From contig BFAR01000079.1 of assembly GCA_008974855.1 (NCBI GenBank), positions 1-5,286 of the forward strand: DNA of 5,286 nucleotides, given 5' to 3'. The translations under genes and the position numbers were made by a program. Below are positions 1 through 4,958 of this stretch, piece after piece. Numbering within the stretch: the first letter of the stretch is position 1; each line of letters opens with the position of its first letter. The notes under the pieces are model-generated. The model was not told the DNA's origin, did no database searches, and worked only from the letters and a program-made list of their open reading frames with translations. Source of the stretch: an archaeon MnTg01. GTDB lineage: Archaea > Thermoproteota > Nitrososphaeria > Nitrososphaerales > Nitrosopumilaceae.

Positions 1-189
1 CATGTTACCTGAGCCATCATCATACCAACATTCGTTTGGATTTCCAGTATAGATTCCACTTGTTCCTTTTACGTACCCGTCCATGCCATCGGTTACCTGT
101 TGTGCAAATGCTTGTGACATTGCACCGGTAGCCGAGACAGCGACTGCGGCCACAAGTAATAGAGCATACTTGTGGTTTCTAGAATTCAT
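1..189 (-). CDS. Secreted protein, N-terminal part (3' end outside window)
   Basis: The frame is open from an ATG at 189 to the window edge, giving 63 residues of an incomplete protein. It starts with a classic Sec signal peptide: a short basic n-region (MNSRNHK), a hydrophobic core rich in Ala, Val and Leu at about residues 8-24, and an AFA|QQ-type cleavage site near residue 30. The visible mature part is polar and glycine-rich (TDGMDGYVKG, GNPNECWYDDGSGN), so the product is probably exported or attached to the cell surface. A TATA box on the minus strand lies about 25 bases before the ATG and no Shine-Dalgarno site is present, so the transcript is probably leaderless. The gene is divergent from the winged-helix gene at 366. 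I do not recognise the family, and too little of the mature protein is visible to assign a function. That it is a gene is well supported by the signal peptide and promoter together. Confidence 0.82.
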   Translation of the reverse strand, partial: MNSRNHKYALLLVAAVAVSATGAMSQAFAQQVTDGMDGYVKGTSGIYTGNPNECWYDDGSGNM

Positions 190-210
190 TACAAACACAA
201 AAAATTTGTG

Positions 211-219
211 ACTATATAA
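211..219 (-). promoter_or_regulatory. TATA box of the secreted-protein gene
   Basis: The minus strand reads GTTATATAGT here, preceded by a purine-rich stretch (AAGG) suited to a TFB recognition element. The centre is about 25-26 bases before the ATG at 189. This places transcription start at or next to the start codon, as in leaderless archaeal genes. Confidence 0.65.
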
Positions 220-262
220 CCCTTGAGATGTAGGAGGCAATGAGAAAGTAAATTATTATATT

Positions 263-282
263 TTAGTATTTCATGATACTAA
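263..282. promoter_or_regulatory. Interrupted palindrome, candidate operator
   Basis: TTAGTAT, a six-base spacer (TTCATG), then ATACTAA: a perfect 7-6-7 dyad. It sits in the middle of the divergent region, about 75 bases upstream of the secreted-protein start and about 84 upstream of the winged-helix gene. Arms and spacing suit a dimeric winged-helix repressor, and the neighbouring gene product is a candidate ligand. The operator role is inference; AT-rich intergenic DNA can produce such dyads by chance. Confidence 0.4.
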
Positions 283-303
283 CATAAAATGATAATTTCA
301 TGT

Positions 304-356
304 CATATAGCAAATCATGCCTGTTTTCTAAAATTATTAACACAATTTTTAGAGGT
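304..356 (+). promoter_or_regulatory. Possible promoter and ribosome binding site of the winged-helix gene
   Basis: CATATAG at 304-310 is the best TATA-like match and would start a leader of about 35 bases. AGAGGT at 351-356 is a fair Shine-Dalgarno site, nine bases before the ATG at 366, and supports that start. An ATG at 359 reads into a stop after six codons and is not the start. The TATA assignment is weak. Confidence 0.4.
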
Positions 357-365
357 TTATGATAA

Positions 366-1037
366 ATGAAAAAAGATAAAAAAAATCCTCGACTTTCTAT
401 TTTTGATACATTCAAAACAAAAAAAGATGAACTTACTGGAGAGGCATCAAGACAAAGATCAATAATTGCACATTTAGCTACTGCAACAAATTCAGCAGCA
501 AGAACTAGGACTGGCATTTCACAAAAAATAGCTGAGGAACATGGAATTGTTTGGAAAAATATCTATTCAGGAATTTTTCGGGATCTAGATGAGATTTTAC
601 TTCCACTAGGATTAGTTCGTGAAGCAGGAAGATTACCTCTTAAGCGAGGTCCCAAAGCATTACAAGAAAAGGGTGTTCCTTTTTATGAGCTTACCCTAGA
701 AGGAAAGCTCATAGCATTATCTCTAAATGAGATTGTTGGACGAGAAGAGATTCTAAAAGAATTTTTTTCAAAAGCCAAAATAGAAGAAAAAGAGTTCCAA
801 GAAATTTTACAAAAATTTGCAACTGTTGTACCTAGATTCACATATTCTTTATTTGAAAAATATTCAAAGGCATATTGTGAAGGCAGATTAGAAAAGTTAT
901 TGCCATTTAGCATTACAAAATTAAAAAAAATTTCCGATGAATCCATACTTATTCAAAAGGAGTTTTTAGATGCATTTTCAGAATTTTCTAAAACAGAAAG
1001 GGAAAAGGCAATCAATTTTCTAAAAAGTATTAGTTAA
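366..1037 (+). CDS. Probable winged-helix DNA-binding protein
   Basis: 223 residues, basic at the N-terminus (MKKDKKNPR). Residues about 31-117 read as a helix-turn-helix with a wing: helices around 31-40, 50-59 (ISQKIAEEHG) and 62-80, then a basic glycine-containing hairpin (VREAGRLPLKRGP) ending in YELTLEGK. The pattern 'L...LGLV....-YxLTxEGK' is typical of archaeal winged-helix regulators. The remaining half (about 120-223) is predicted helical, charged and without a recognisable domain; it may serve for dimerisation or partner binding. There is no transmembrane segment. The start is supported by the upstream AGAGGT. A T-tract follows the stop. It is divergent from the secreted-protein gene, with a dyad between them, so auto- or neighbour regulation is possible. 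DNA binding is inferred from fold-like features only; no specific family is recognised. Confidence 0.72.
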   Translation: MKKDKKNPRLSIFDTFKTKKDELTGEASRQRSIIAHLATATNSAARTRTGISQKIAEEHGIVWKNIYSGIFRDLDEILLPLGLVREAGRLPLKRGPKALQEKGVPFYELTLEGKLIALSLNEIVGREEILKEFFSKAKIEEKEFQEILQKFATVVPRFTYSLFEKYSKAYCEGRLEKLLPFSITKLKKISDESILIQKEFLDAFSEFSKTEREKAINFLKSIS

Positions 1038-1040
1038 TTA

Positions 1041-1046
1041 TTTTTT
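1041..1046 (+). terminator. T-tract after the winged-helix gene
   Basis: A run of six T starts four bases after the TAA at 1035-1037, with no stem-loop before it. Archaeal RNA polymerase commonly terminates at such U-tracts. A second run of five T lies near 1068. Confidence 0.4.
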
Positions 1047-1112
1047 AGATATAGTTAATGATGTCTGTTTTTCACCAAACATTAAAATCACAAACAAAAA
1101 CAAATTATCAAA

Positions 1113-2153
1113 ATGGGTGGTTCGCAGAAGGTCTTTTCATGTGTTAAATCCTATAGTAAAATGGGTCAGCTCCTTCCAAAAAGTGATTTTCAGACTTTGG
1201 CTGAATCACGTGATTTAGATGAATTAATGACTCGAATTAAAAACACAAATTATGCTGACTCAGTATCAAAAATTTCAAAGCCATTTACCTCAGAAAAAAT
1301 TGAATCTGCCCTAAGAAGTCATCTTGCAGATATTCATTATTCGATATCAAAATCAGGTGGAGGCTCTAAGGTGTTAGAAGCATTTTATCTAAAGTTCATC
1401 ATAACTAATTTGAAATTAATATTAAAAGGACGAGTTCTTGGAAAATCTCAAGAGGAAATCGTGCCTCGTCTTAATTTACATGCAGAAGAGCTAATCAAAC
1501 AAAGAGACATTGTTCTGAAGGCATTAGTTGCAGAAGATCTAGAGGAGATTGTTTCTAGTCTTAGTAGCACAATTTTTGGAGAAGATATTGCAAAAGCAGT
1601 TACCCTTTACAATGATAAAAAAAATATTCAAATTTTTGATACTTATTTTGATAAAATATTGATTTACCAGATTAGTGCAGCATTACGAATTTCGGGAGAC
1701 AAAGATTTGGCTCGCCCTGTAGGAATGAATATTGGCTTTTACAATTTACTCAGCATTTTGAGAGGAAAGTTTTGGGGATTGGAGGAACAACAGATTCAAG
1801 ATTTACTTGTATCTTCAACTTCTGGTGCACCAAAAGATTTGCTTGATAGAATGGTTGCAGCAGAATCCGTAAAAGATGCATTTAATGAACTTTCTAGTAC
1901 AAAGTACAAAGAATTGATTCCCCAGTCAGAAAATGATATTGATGCAATTTCTGAATTTGAGCGAGCTTTTGAGATGGCAATTTACAAGGGCGCAAAAAAT
2001 ACGTTTACTAAAATGTTTAGTGCCGCAACCAGTGTTGGAATAACAATTCTTACCTCCTTTGAAGTAAGAAACATGGCCTCAATTGCATTTGCAGTTGAAC
2101 AAAAAATTTCTCCGCAAATTACAATGTCAAAGATAATTATTGATGATAAATAG
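1113..2153 (+). CDS. atpC: A-type ATP synthase subunit C (AC39 family)
   Basis: 346 residues, the usual length for the archaeal/V-type ATP synthase C (V-ATPase d, AC39) subunit. It is a soluble, funnel-shaped helical protein that joins the central rotor stalk (D/F subunits) to the membrane c-ring, so it couples ion flow to ATP synthesis. The family's three-fold pattern is visible. The N-terminal unit has SYSKMGQLLPKSDFQTL then LDELMTRIKNTNYAD (about 13-49). The middle unit has NIGFYNLLSILRGKFWGL followed by QIQDLL (about 206-232). The C-terminal unit has TILTSFEVRNMASIAFAVEQK (about 311-331), matching the conserved E-[IV]-R-N-x-x-x-I-A signature. No Shine-Dalgarno site precedes the ATG; the TATA-like TTAAAAT at 1082-1088 is about 27 bases upstream, which suggests a leaderless transcript. 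The other ATP synthase subunit genes are not in the window, so the gene stands apart from a full atp operon here. The assignment is confident. Confidence 0.92.
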   Translation: MGGSQKVFSCVKSYSKMGQLLPKSDFQTLAESRDLDELMTRIKNTNYADSVSKISKPFTSEKIESALRSHLADIHYSISKSGGGSKVLEAFYLKFIITNLKLILKGRVLGKSQEEIVPRLNLHAEELIKQRDIVLKALVAEDLEEIVSSLSSTIFGEDIAKAVTLYNDKKNIQIFDTYFDKILIYQISAALRISGDKDLARPVGMNIGFYNLLSILRGKFWGLEEQQIQDLLVSSTSGAPKDLLDRMVAAESVKDAFNELSSTKYKELIPQSENDIDAISEFERAFEMAIYKGAKNTFTKMFSAATSVGITILTSFEVRNMASIAFAVEQKISPQITMSKIIIDDK

Positions 2154-2225
2154 CGCAAATTTTTACTAGATCGTAGGGTAAGGTGAAGCTAAGAGTTATT
2201 ACTACCACCAAAAGAAGAGCAATAA

Positions 2226-2390
2226 ATGCCCAAACTAGAATGCAGAGATTACGGCTTTGATTGTGATTTTTCATCTGAAGGAGAAGATGCGGCAAAAGTT
2301 ATTGAAGAATACGGAAAGCATTCTGAAGCAGAACATGGAATAGAATATTCTAAGGAATCATTAATGCAGTTCATACTCAGAAAAGGTTAA
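2226..2390 (+). CDS. Small DUF1059-family protein
   Basis: 54 residues from an ATG at 2226. It matches the DUF1059 pattern well: MPKLECRDYGFDCDF at the start (family: C-R-D-x-G-x-D-C-x-F), then an amphipathic helix, then KHSEAEHGIEY (family: H-x-x-x-x-H-G). Cys6, Cys13, His32 and His37 are arranged as a possible metal site; metal binding is inference. The family is made of small soluble proteins of about 50-65 residues, common in archaea and bacteria, with no established function. The gene follows the ATP synthase subunit C gene by 72 bases on the same strand; co-transcription is possible, though T-rich sequence (2160-2164) and a TTATTAC element (2194-2200, about 28 bases before the ATG) suggest it has its own start. 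The length is full for the family. Confidence 0.88.
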   Translation: MPKLECRDYGFDCDFSSEGEDAAKVIEEYGKHSEAEHGIEYSKESLMQFILRKG

Positions 2391-2419
2391 AGATACAGGA
2401 AATATTGACTATGAGAACA

Positions 2420-2425
2420 TTTTTT
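2420..2425 (+). terminator. T-tract after the DUF1059 gene
   Basis: Six T in a row, 30 bases after the stop at 2390 and ahead of the next promoter, with no hairpin. This is a plausible archaeal U-tract terminator. The rest of 2391-2498 holds nothing else that I can support except the promoter at 2467. Confidence 0.35.
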
Positions 2426-2466
2426 CATTCAACTAGATATACCGTCCTTCAAAAATAGGTCATACA

Positions 2467-2474
2467 TTTATAAC
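2467..2474 (+). promoter_or_regulatory. TATA box of the membrane protein/Cas4-like operon
   Basis: TTTATAAC centred about 28 bases before the ATG at 2499 is a near-consensus archaeal TATA box. Transcription should start within a few bases of the ATG, so the first gene is probably leaderless. The AGGT at 2491 would then lie outside the transcript. Confidence 0.6.
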
Positions 2475-2498
2475 AAAAAATTCTGGATTTAGGTAATT

Positions 2499-2735
2499 AT
2501 GATTAACCTAGATAAGAAAATTCCAAATCAAGAAACACCAACTCTTTCAAATATTCTTTGGAAAAGTAGTATACTTGCTCTGATTTTTACCATACCTGCA
2601 TTAGTAATTTTTCTTGGAATTTATTATGGTACGGGAAATCTTATTGTCGGTGCAATTCTTGGTTTTGGTGTACACTTTGCTACTCTAGCATTTTCAGGGA
2701 GGATCTCAAAATGGCTAGTGAAATTTCAGAATTAA
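2499..2735 (+). CDS. Small two-helix membrane protein, first gene of an operon
   Basis: 78 residues with a polar N-terminus (about 1-21) and two hydrophobic helices, about 24-43 (ILALIFTIPALVIFLGIYYG) and about 47-66 (NLIVGAILGFGVHFATLAFS), joined by a very short neutral loop. Lysines before helix 1 and R68, K71, K75 after helix 2 put both ends in the cytoplasm by the positive-inside rule. Glycines in helix 2 (G51, G55, G57) could allow tight packing. The stop lies 18 bases before the next ATG, so it is co-transcribed with the Cas4-like gene. I do not recognise a family. The two-helix hairpin recalls small ATP synthase accessory proteins such as AtpI/AtpZ, and subunit C is close by, but sequence likeness is not sufficient to claim that. 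It may instead act with the Cas4-like protein at the membrane. Confidence 0.8.
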   Translation: MINLDKKIPNQETPTLSNILWKSSILALIFTIPALVIFLGIYYGTGNLIVGAILGFGVHFATLAFSGRISKWLVKFQN

Positions 2736-2738
2736 AAT

Positions 2739-2743
2739 GGAGG
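2739..2743 (+). promoter_or_regulatory. Strong Shine-Dalgarno site of the Cas4-like gene
   Basis: GGAGG, ten bases before the first of two adjacent ATG codons (2754 and 2757). It favours the first ATG. As an internal operon gene it needs a ribosome binding site, unlike the leaderless genes around it. Confidence 0.65.
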
Positions 2744-2753
2744 ATGAAGTAAA

Positions 2754-3413
2754 ATGATGGGAGATAGAGATTATAGACAATTAATCAAAAGTGCTATTGA
2801 ATCAATAGGACGAGATATTGAACCAAAGATTGATCCTAAAGATAACAAAACAATTTACATTCATGAGGTGGTCAGATGCCTAAGACGATCATATTATGAT
2901 AGAACTGCACCAATTGAGCTAATACGAACCAGTTTTAACAATTTGATGACAGGACTCCTTCAGAAAATGGAATATGGTGGAAAAGAAGGAGAATATTCTA
3001 TTGATGACATTACCCTCAAAGGAAAGGCCGACATGATTGTGGATGATGCAATTATTATTTTCCGTTCAACCATGCAAAATCCAGAGAGTCCATTTGCTTT
3101 AGATCTATTATACCTGAATGCATGTATGTGGTTATTCAAAAAAGATGAAGGAGTAGTTGTTTACTTGACACCAGATGGGAAAGAAGCATCATTTTCCCTT
3201 TCCAAAGAGAATAAAATGTTTGAAGAATTAGTAAGACGTGTTCGTGTACTAAAGGATCTGCTTGAAGAAAAAAAGGTTCCAATATTAGAACCATCAATAG
3301 AATGTTCGTCTTGTCAATATTATGAAAGATGTTTCGTCAAACAAAAAATTGGTAAACAAATCAAAATCGAAGAAATGTTTGGACTAGGTAAACCAGATAA
3401 AAATAATGAATAA
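2754..3413 (+). CDS. Cas4-like (RecB-type) iron-sulfur protein with degenerate nuclease motifs
   Basis: 219 residues, the size of a typical Cas4. Cas4/Dna2-type proteins carry one N-terminal and three C-terminal cysteines binding a 4Fe-4S cluster around a PD-(D/E)XK nuclease core. All four are present: Cys42 (in EVVRCLRRSYYDR), then Cys184, Cys187 and Cys193 (ECSSCQYYERCF). The core is recognisable but altered. Asp93 in GKAD is kept (family GxxD). The next strand reads IIIFRS (100-105) where active members have I-I-E-x-K, so Glu is Ile102 and Lys is Arg104. The Q-x-x-x-Y motif reads YLNAC (120-124), and the early His appears to be Gln70. Nuclease activity is therefore unlikely, while the cluster and perhaps DNA binding may remain. 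There is no cas1, cas2 or CRISPR array nearby. The C-terminal tail (199-219) is charged. It is the second gene of an operon with a two-helix membrane protein. The fold assignment is fairly firm; loss of activity is inferred from hand alignment. Confidence 0.8.
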   Translation: MMGDRDYRQLIKSAIESIGRDIEPKIDPKDNKTIYIHEVVRCLRRSYYDRTAPIELIRTSFNNLMTGLLQKMEYGGKEGEYSIDDITLKGKADMIVDDAIIIFRSTMQNPESPFALDLLYLNACMWLFKKDEGVVVYLTPDGKEASFSLSKENKMFEELVRRVRVLKDLLEEKKVPILEPSIECSSCQYYERCFVKQKIGKQIKIEEMFGLGKPDKNNE

Positions 3414-3438
3414 GTAGTTTTTTTTTAATTAGACTACT
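3413..3438. terminator. Stem-loop with T-tract between convergent genes
   Basis: AGTAGT (3413-3418) pairs with ACTACT (3433-3438) around a 14-base loop. A run of nine T (3418-3426) begins four bases after the Cas4-like stop. The T-run is a good terminator for the plus-strand operon. The dyad also overlaps the stop codon of the small minus-strand gene at 3434-3436, so the two transcripts end in each other's 3' region. Confidence 0.55.
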
Positions 3439-3544
3439 CTAGTGGTTCTGGATGTCCTTTACCACGAAGAGCAAATGTTACTATTGCTAATGCAATTGCT
3501 ACTCCGATTGCTGAACCGAATGCTGCCATACTTGCTTCTGCCAT
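3434..3544 (-). CDS. 36-residue single-helix membrane protein
   Basis: An ORF of 36 codons from an ATG at 3544 to a TAG at 3434. The product has a short N-terminus (MAEASM), one hydrophobic helix rich in Ala, Ile, Val and Gly (about residues 7-26, AAFGSAIGVAIALAIVTFAL), then a basic and proline-containing tail (RGKGHPEPLE). Arg27 and Lys29 place the C-terminus in the cytoplasm by the positive-inside rule. The G-S-A-I-G-V-A pattern would suit close helix-helix packing. A near-perfect TATA box 29 bases upstream shows that this is an expressed leaderless gene rather than a chance ORF. I do not recognise a family. Such single-helix proteins are often small structural subunits of respiratory, ammonia-oxidation or ATP synthase complexes; which one, if any, cannot be told from the sequence. 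It is convergent with the Cas4-like gene. Confidence 0.78.
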   Translation of the reverse strand: MAEASMAAFGSAIGVAIALAIVTFALRGKGHPEPLE

Positions 3545-3567
3545 TTAAAAAAAACAAGTTATTGGAT

Positions 3568-3577
3568 CATATATAAC
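3568..3577 (-). promoter_or_regulatory. Strong TATA box of the 36-residue membrane protein
   Basis: The minus strand reads GTTATATATG, the best TATA box in the window, centred about 29 bases before the ATG at 3544. It is preceded on that strand by GGGCAAA, which may hold a TFB recognition element. The transcript should begin within a few bases of the ATG and no Shine-Dalgarno site is present, so it is effectively leaderless. Confidence 0.7.
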
Positions 3578-3608
3578 TTTGCCCAATTTTTTTAACTTTA
3601 AACAAATA

Positions 3609-3632
3609 ATCATAATTTTTGATTTTTATGAT
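3609..3632. repeat. Inverted repeat, 7-base arms
   Basis: ATCATAA (3609-3615) and TTATGAT (3626-3632) form a perfect dyad with a ten-base AT-rich loop. It lies upstream of the TATA box for the 36-residue protein and downstream of the coiled-coil gene's stop. It could be an operator or a 3'-end hairpin. Chance is possible in DNA this AT-rich. Confidence 0.35.
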
Positions 3633-3652
3633 ACAATACCTATTTGCTCCTG

Positions 3653-3658
3653 AAAAAA
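3653..3658 (-). terminator. T-tract after the coiled-coil gene
   Basis: Six T in a row on the minus strand, six bases beyond the TAA at 3665-3667. The dyad at 3609-3632 follows further downstream. This is a plausible U-tract terminator. Confidence 0.4.
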
Positions 3659-3664
3659 TTGAAA

Positions 3665-4252
3665 TTACTCATTAATTTCTTTGAGAGCCTGTTCAAGATC
3701 ATCAATTTCATTATTAAATAACTCAATCATCTCTCTTAGAAGCAGTTTTTGCTGTTCAGATTCTCTCTTTTCAGCCTTTATCCTGTCAGAAATTTTTTCT
3801 AGACTAGGAATTTTTTCATTTAATAAAGTAGTTAGCGTAAGCAAAAACGATTCATATTGTTTTAATTCAATTGAGAGAGTTCTATCAACTGCCCTTAATG
3901 ATTCGGCATCATCGCCCTCAATAAATTCAGCTAATCGTTCTCTTAATGCTCGTAACTTAGATTCAGTCACCGAAAATTTATCAATATTTTTGCTGAATTT
4001 TGATGTATCAGAAGAATTTTTTTTCTCATTAGAATTTGACAATTCCATCCTCTCAAGTTCTTCACTCATGTAATTGGTCATTTTTTTAACAAGTGATCCT
4101 TGTTTTGTTGCTACTTTTTGTTGATTTCTTACTTCATCTCTGGCTGTTTCAAGATCATTGATTTCGTCCCTTAAAGAACGAGTTAATTTTAGTAGATATT
4201 CGGAACTTTGAATCAAATTTCGTATTGAATAGGAACCAACCATTTTAGCCAT
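3665..4252 (-). CDS. Coiled-coil protein of unknown function
   Basis: 195 residues, almost wholly helical and highly charged, with no signal peptide or membrane segment, so probably cytoplasmic. Helix-forming stretches with spaced Leu/Ile at about 17-45 (LTRSLRDEINDLE), 95-112 and 120-195 (DRIKAEKRESEQQKLLLRE, DDLEQALKEI) suggest long coiled coils. A polar Ser/Asn/Lys-rich linker at about 71-93 separates an N-terminal from a C-terminal half. There are no cysteines, no Walker motifs and no recognisable enzyme residues. The ATG at 4252 has GGAG nine bases before it (4262-4265), favouring it over the ATG at 4243. The LEA14-like gene lies 89 bases upstream on the same strand, so the two could share a transcript, although that gap also holds a small dyad. 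A structural or scaffolding role is the most that can be suggested; the family is not recognised. Confidence 0.78.
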   Translation of the reverse strand: MAKMVGSYSIRNLIQSSEYLLKLTRSLRDEINDLETARDEVRNQQKVATKQGSLVKKMTNYMSEELERMELSNSNEKKNSSDTSKFSKNIDKFSVTESKLRALRERLAEFIEGDDAESLRAVDRTLSIELKQYESFLLTLTTLLNEKIPSLEKISDRIKAEKRESEQQKLLLREMIELFNNEIDDLEQALKEINE

Positions 4253-4305
4253 TTACAAATTCTCCAGAATAATTTTTACAGAAAATAGTACAAAACTTAA
4301 TGTCT

Positions 4306-4322
4306 GTTCGGCATGAACGAAC
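4306..4322. repeat. Short inverted repeat between the two minus-strand genes
   Basis: GTTCG (4306-4310) and CGAAC (4318-4322) form a five-base perfect stem with a seven-base loop, unusually GC-containing for this intergenic DNA. No T-tract follows closely on the minus strand, so it is not a clear terminator. It may be a regulatory site for the coiled-coil gene or may be chance. Confidence 0.3.
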
Positions 4323-4341
4323 CTTAGATTATTCTAGAATT

Positions 4342-4884
4342 TTATGGGAATTCAAAGATAATTTCATTTTCTCCACCTGAGGTAATAGAACTTAGGCTGA
4401 AATAAGCCACCCCTTTAATTTTCCATTGGGGGGTATTATTGGTTAATGTGTCCCATAATTCAGGAGAATTGCCAGAATTTTTTATAGTAATTGTGTCTTT
4501 AAGAAATGTAGGTCGCTCACTTAGGATAGGAAAGTAATTTGAAGACTCTAGCATTCCAATAGGCCGTTCTCCTATTTGACTTATTATTAATCTAACATCA
4601 TTTTCAAAGAGTTCATACGTGATTACTTGAAGTATTACTGATTTGAAATTTGGATTAGTTACTTTGAATTCTACTTTAATTGTAGCAGCTTTATTATTTA
4701 CCTCTAAAATTGAAATATCTTCTAATTCAAATTTAATTGGTAAGGTCTCTCTAGGTACCTCAGAAGGGGAAAATATACTGCCGCCAGAAGTATCATCAAT
4801 TATCGTCGAGCCTGAAAATGCAACTATTCCAAAAACTATTCCAAATGCCGCTACTATCCCCCCAAAAACAATTTTACGATTCAA
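4342..4884 (-). CDS. Membrane-anchored LEA14/WHy-domain protein
   Basis: 180 residues. A basic start (MNRK) precedes one hydrophobic helix (about 5-25, VFGGIVAAFGIVFGIVAF), then a Ser/Pro-rich spacer (about 26-48), then a beta-rich domain (about 50-180) outside the membrane. FELEDISILEVNNKAATIK followed by VEFKVTNPNF (to residue 80) is the LEA14/WHy pattern, with the hallmark NPN at 77-79. WHy/LEA_2 domains have an immunoglobulin-like fold and occur in stress-related plant proteins and many archaeal proteins, where the role is not settled. The start codon is TTG: no ATG or GTG lies in frame close upstream, and the first internal Met is residue 111, far past the helix. A TATA-like TTTAAGA 27 bases upstream fits a leaderless TTG start. 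The coiled-coil gene follows on the same strand. The domain call is good; the function is unknown. Confidence 0.82.
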   Translation of the reverse strand: MNRKIVFGGIVAAFGIVFGIVAFSGSTIIDDTSGGSIFSPSEVPRETLPIKFELEDISILEVNNKAATIKVEFKVTNPNFKSVILQVITYELFENDVRLIISQIGERPIGMLESSNYFPILSERPTFLKDTITIKNSGNSPELWDTLTNNTPQWKIKGVAYFSLSSITSGGENEIIFEFP

Positions 4885-4907
4885 TAAATGAAATTTAATT
4901 TTACATG

Positions 4908-4914
4908 TCTTAAA
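4908..4914 (-). promoter_or_regulatory. TATA-like element of the LEA14-like gene
   Basis: The minus strand reads TTTAAGA, centred about 27 bases before the TTG start at 4884. It lies about 24 bases from the TATA box of the divergent gene, so the two promoters are back to back and may compete for binding. Confidence 0.4.
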
Positions 4915-4930
4915 TGTTGAGACAAAAAAT

Positions 4931-4938
4931 GCATATAG
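4931..4938 (+). promoter_or_regulatory. TATA box of the last gene
   Basis: GCATATAG, centred about 24 bases before the ATG at 4959. It argues for that ATG as a leaderless start. The in-frame ATG at 4929 overlaps the TATA box and so would be outside the transcript. Confidence 0.55.
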
Positions 4939-4958
4939 TAACTAAACAAAATAAAATC

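Noticed and set aside
263..517. 84-codon minus-strand ORF
   Set aside because: It overlaps the winged-helix gene antisense and runs through the divergent promoter region; its composition (Phe/Ser/Ile-rich) is that of a shadow frame.
683..946. 87-codon minus-strand ORF
   Set aside because: It lies wholly inside the winged-helix gene on the opposite strand and has no promoter or protein-like pattern.
2154..2225. A tRNA or small RNA between subunit C and DUF1059
   Set aside because: No cloverleaf, T-loop GTTCRA motif or stable stem could be found on either strand.
2183..2260. 25-codon GTG-start frame giving a very basic peptide
   Set aside because: It overlaps the DUF1059 start in another frame, has no ribosome binding site, and resembles no known small protein.
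2754..3413. A CRISPR-Cas locus around the Cas4-like gene
   Set aside because: No repeat-spacer array, cas1, cas2 or effector gene is present in the window, and the nuclease motif is degenerate.
3681..4073. 130-codon plus-strand ORF
   Set aside because: It is antisense to the coiled-coil gene. Its extreme Ser/Phe/Leu content is what the reverse of Glu/Lys/Leu-rich codons gives.
4331..4340. Ten-base perfect palindrome ATTCTAGAAT just after the LEA14-like stop
   Set aside because: It has no loop or T-tract, and a ten-base palindrome in AT-rich DNA is readily due to chance.
4643..4891. 82-codon plus-strand ORF
   Set aside because: It is antisense to the LEA14-like gene, which has a membrane helix, the NPN motif and a promoter; this frame has none of these.
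4929..4958. Upstream in-frame ATG of the last gene, adding ten residues
   Set aside because: It overlaps the TATA box; transcription would begin downstream of it.
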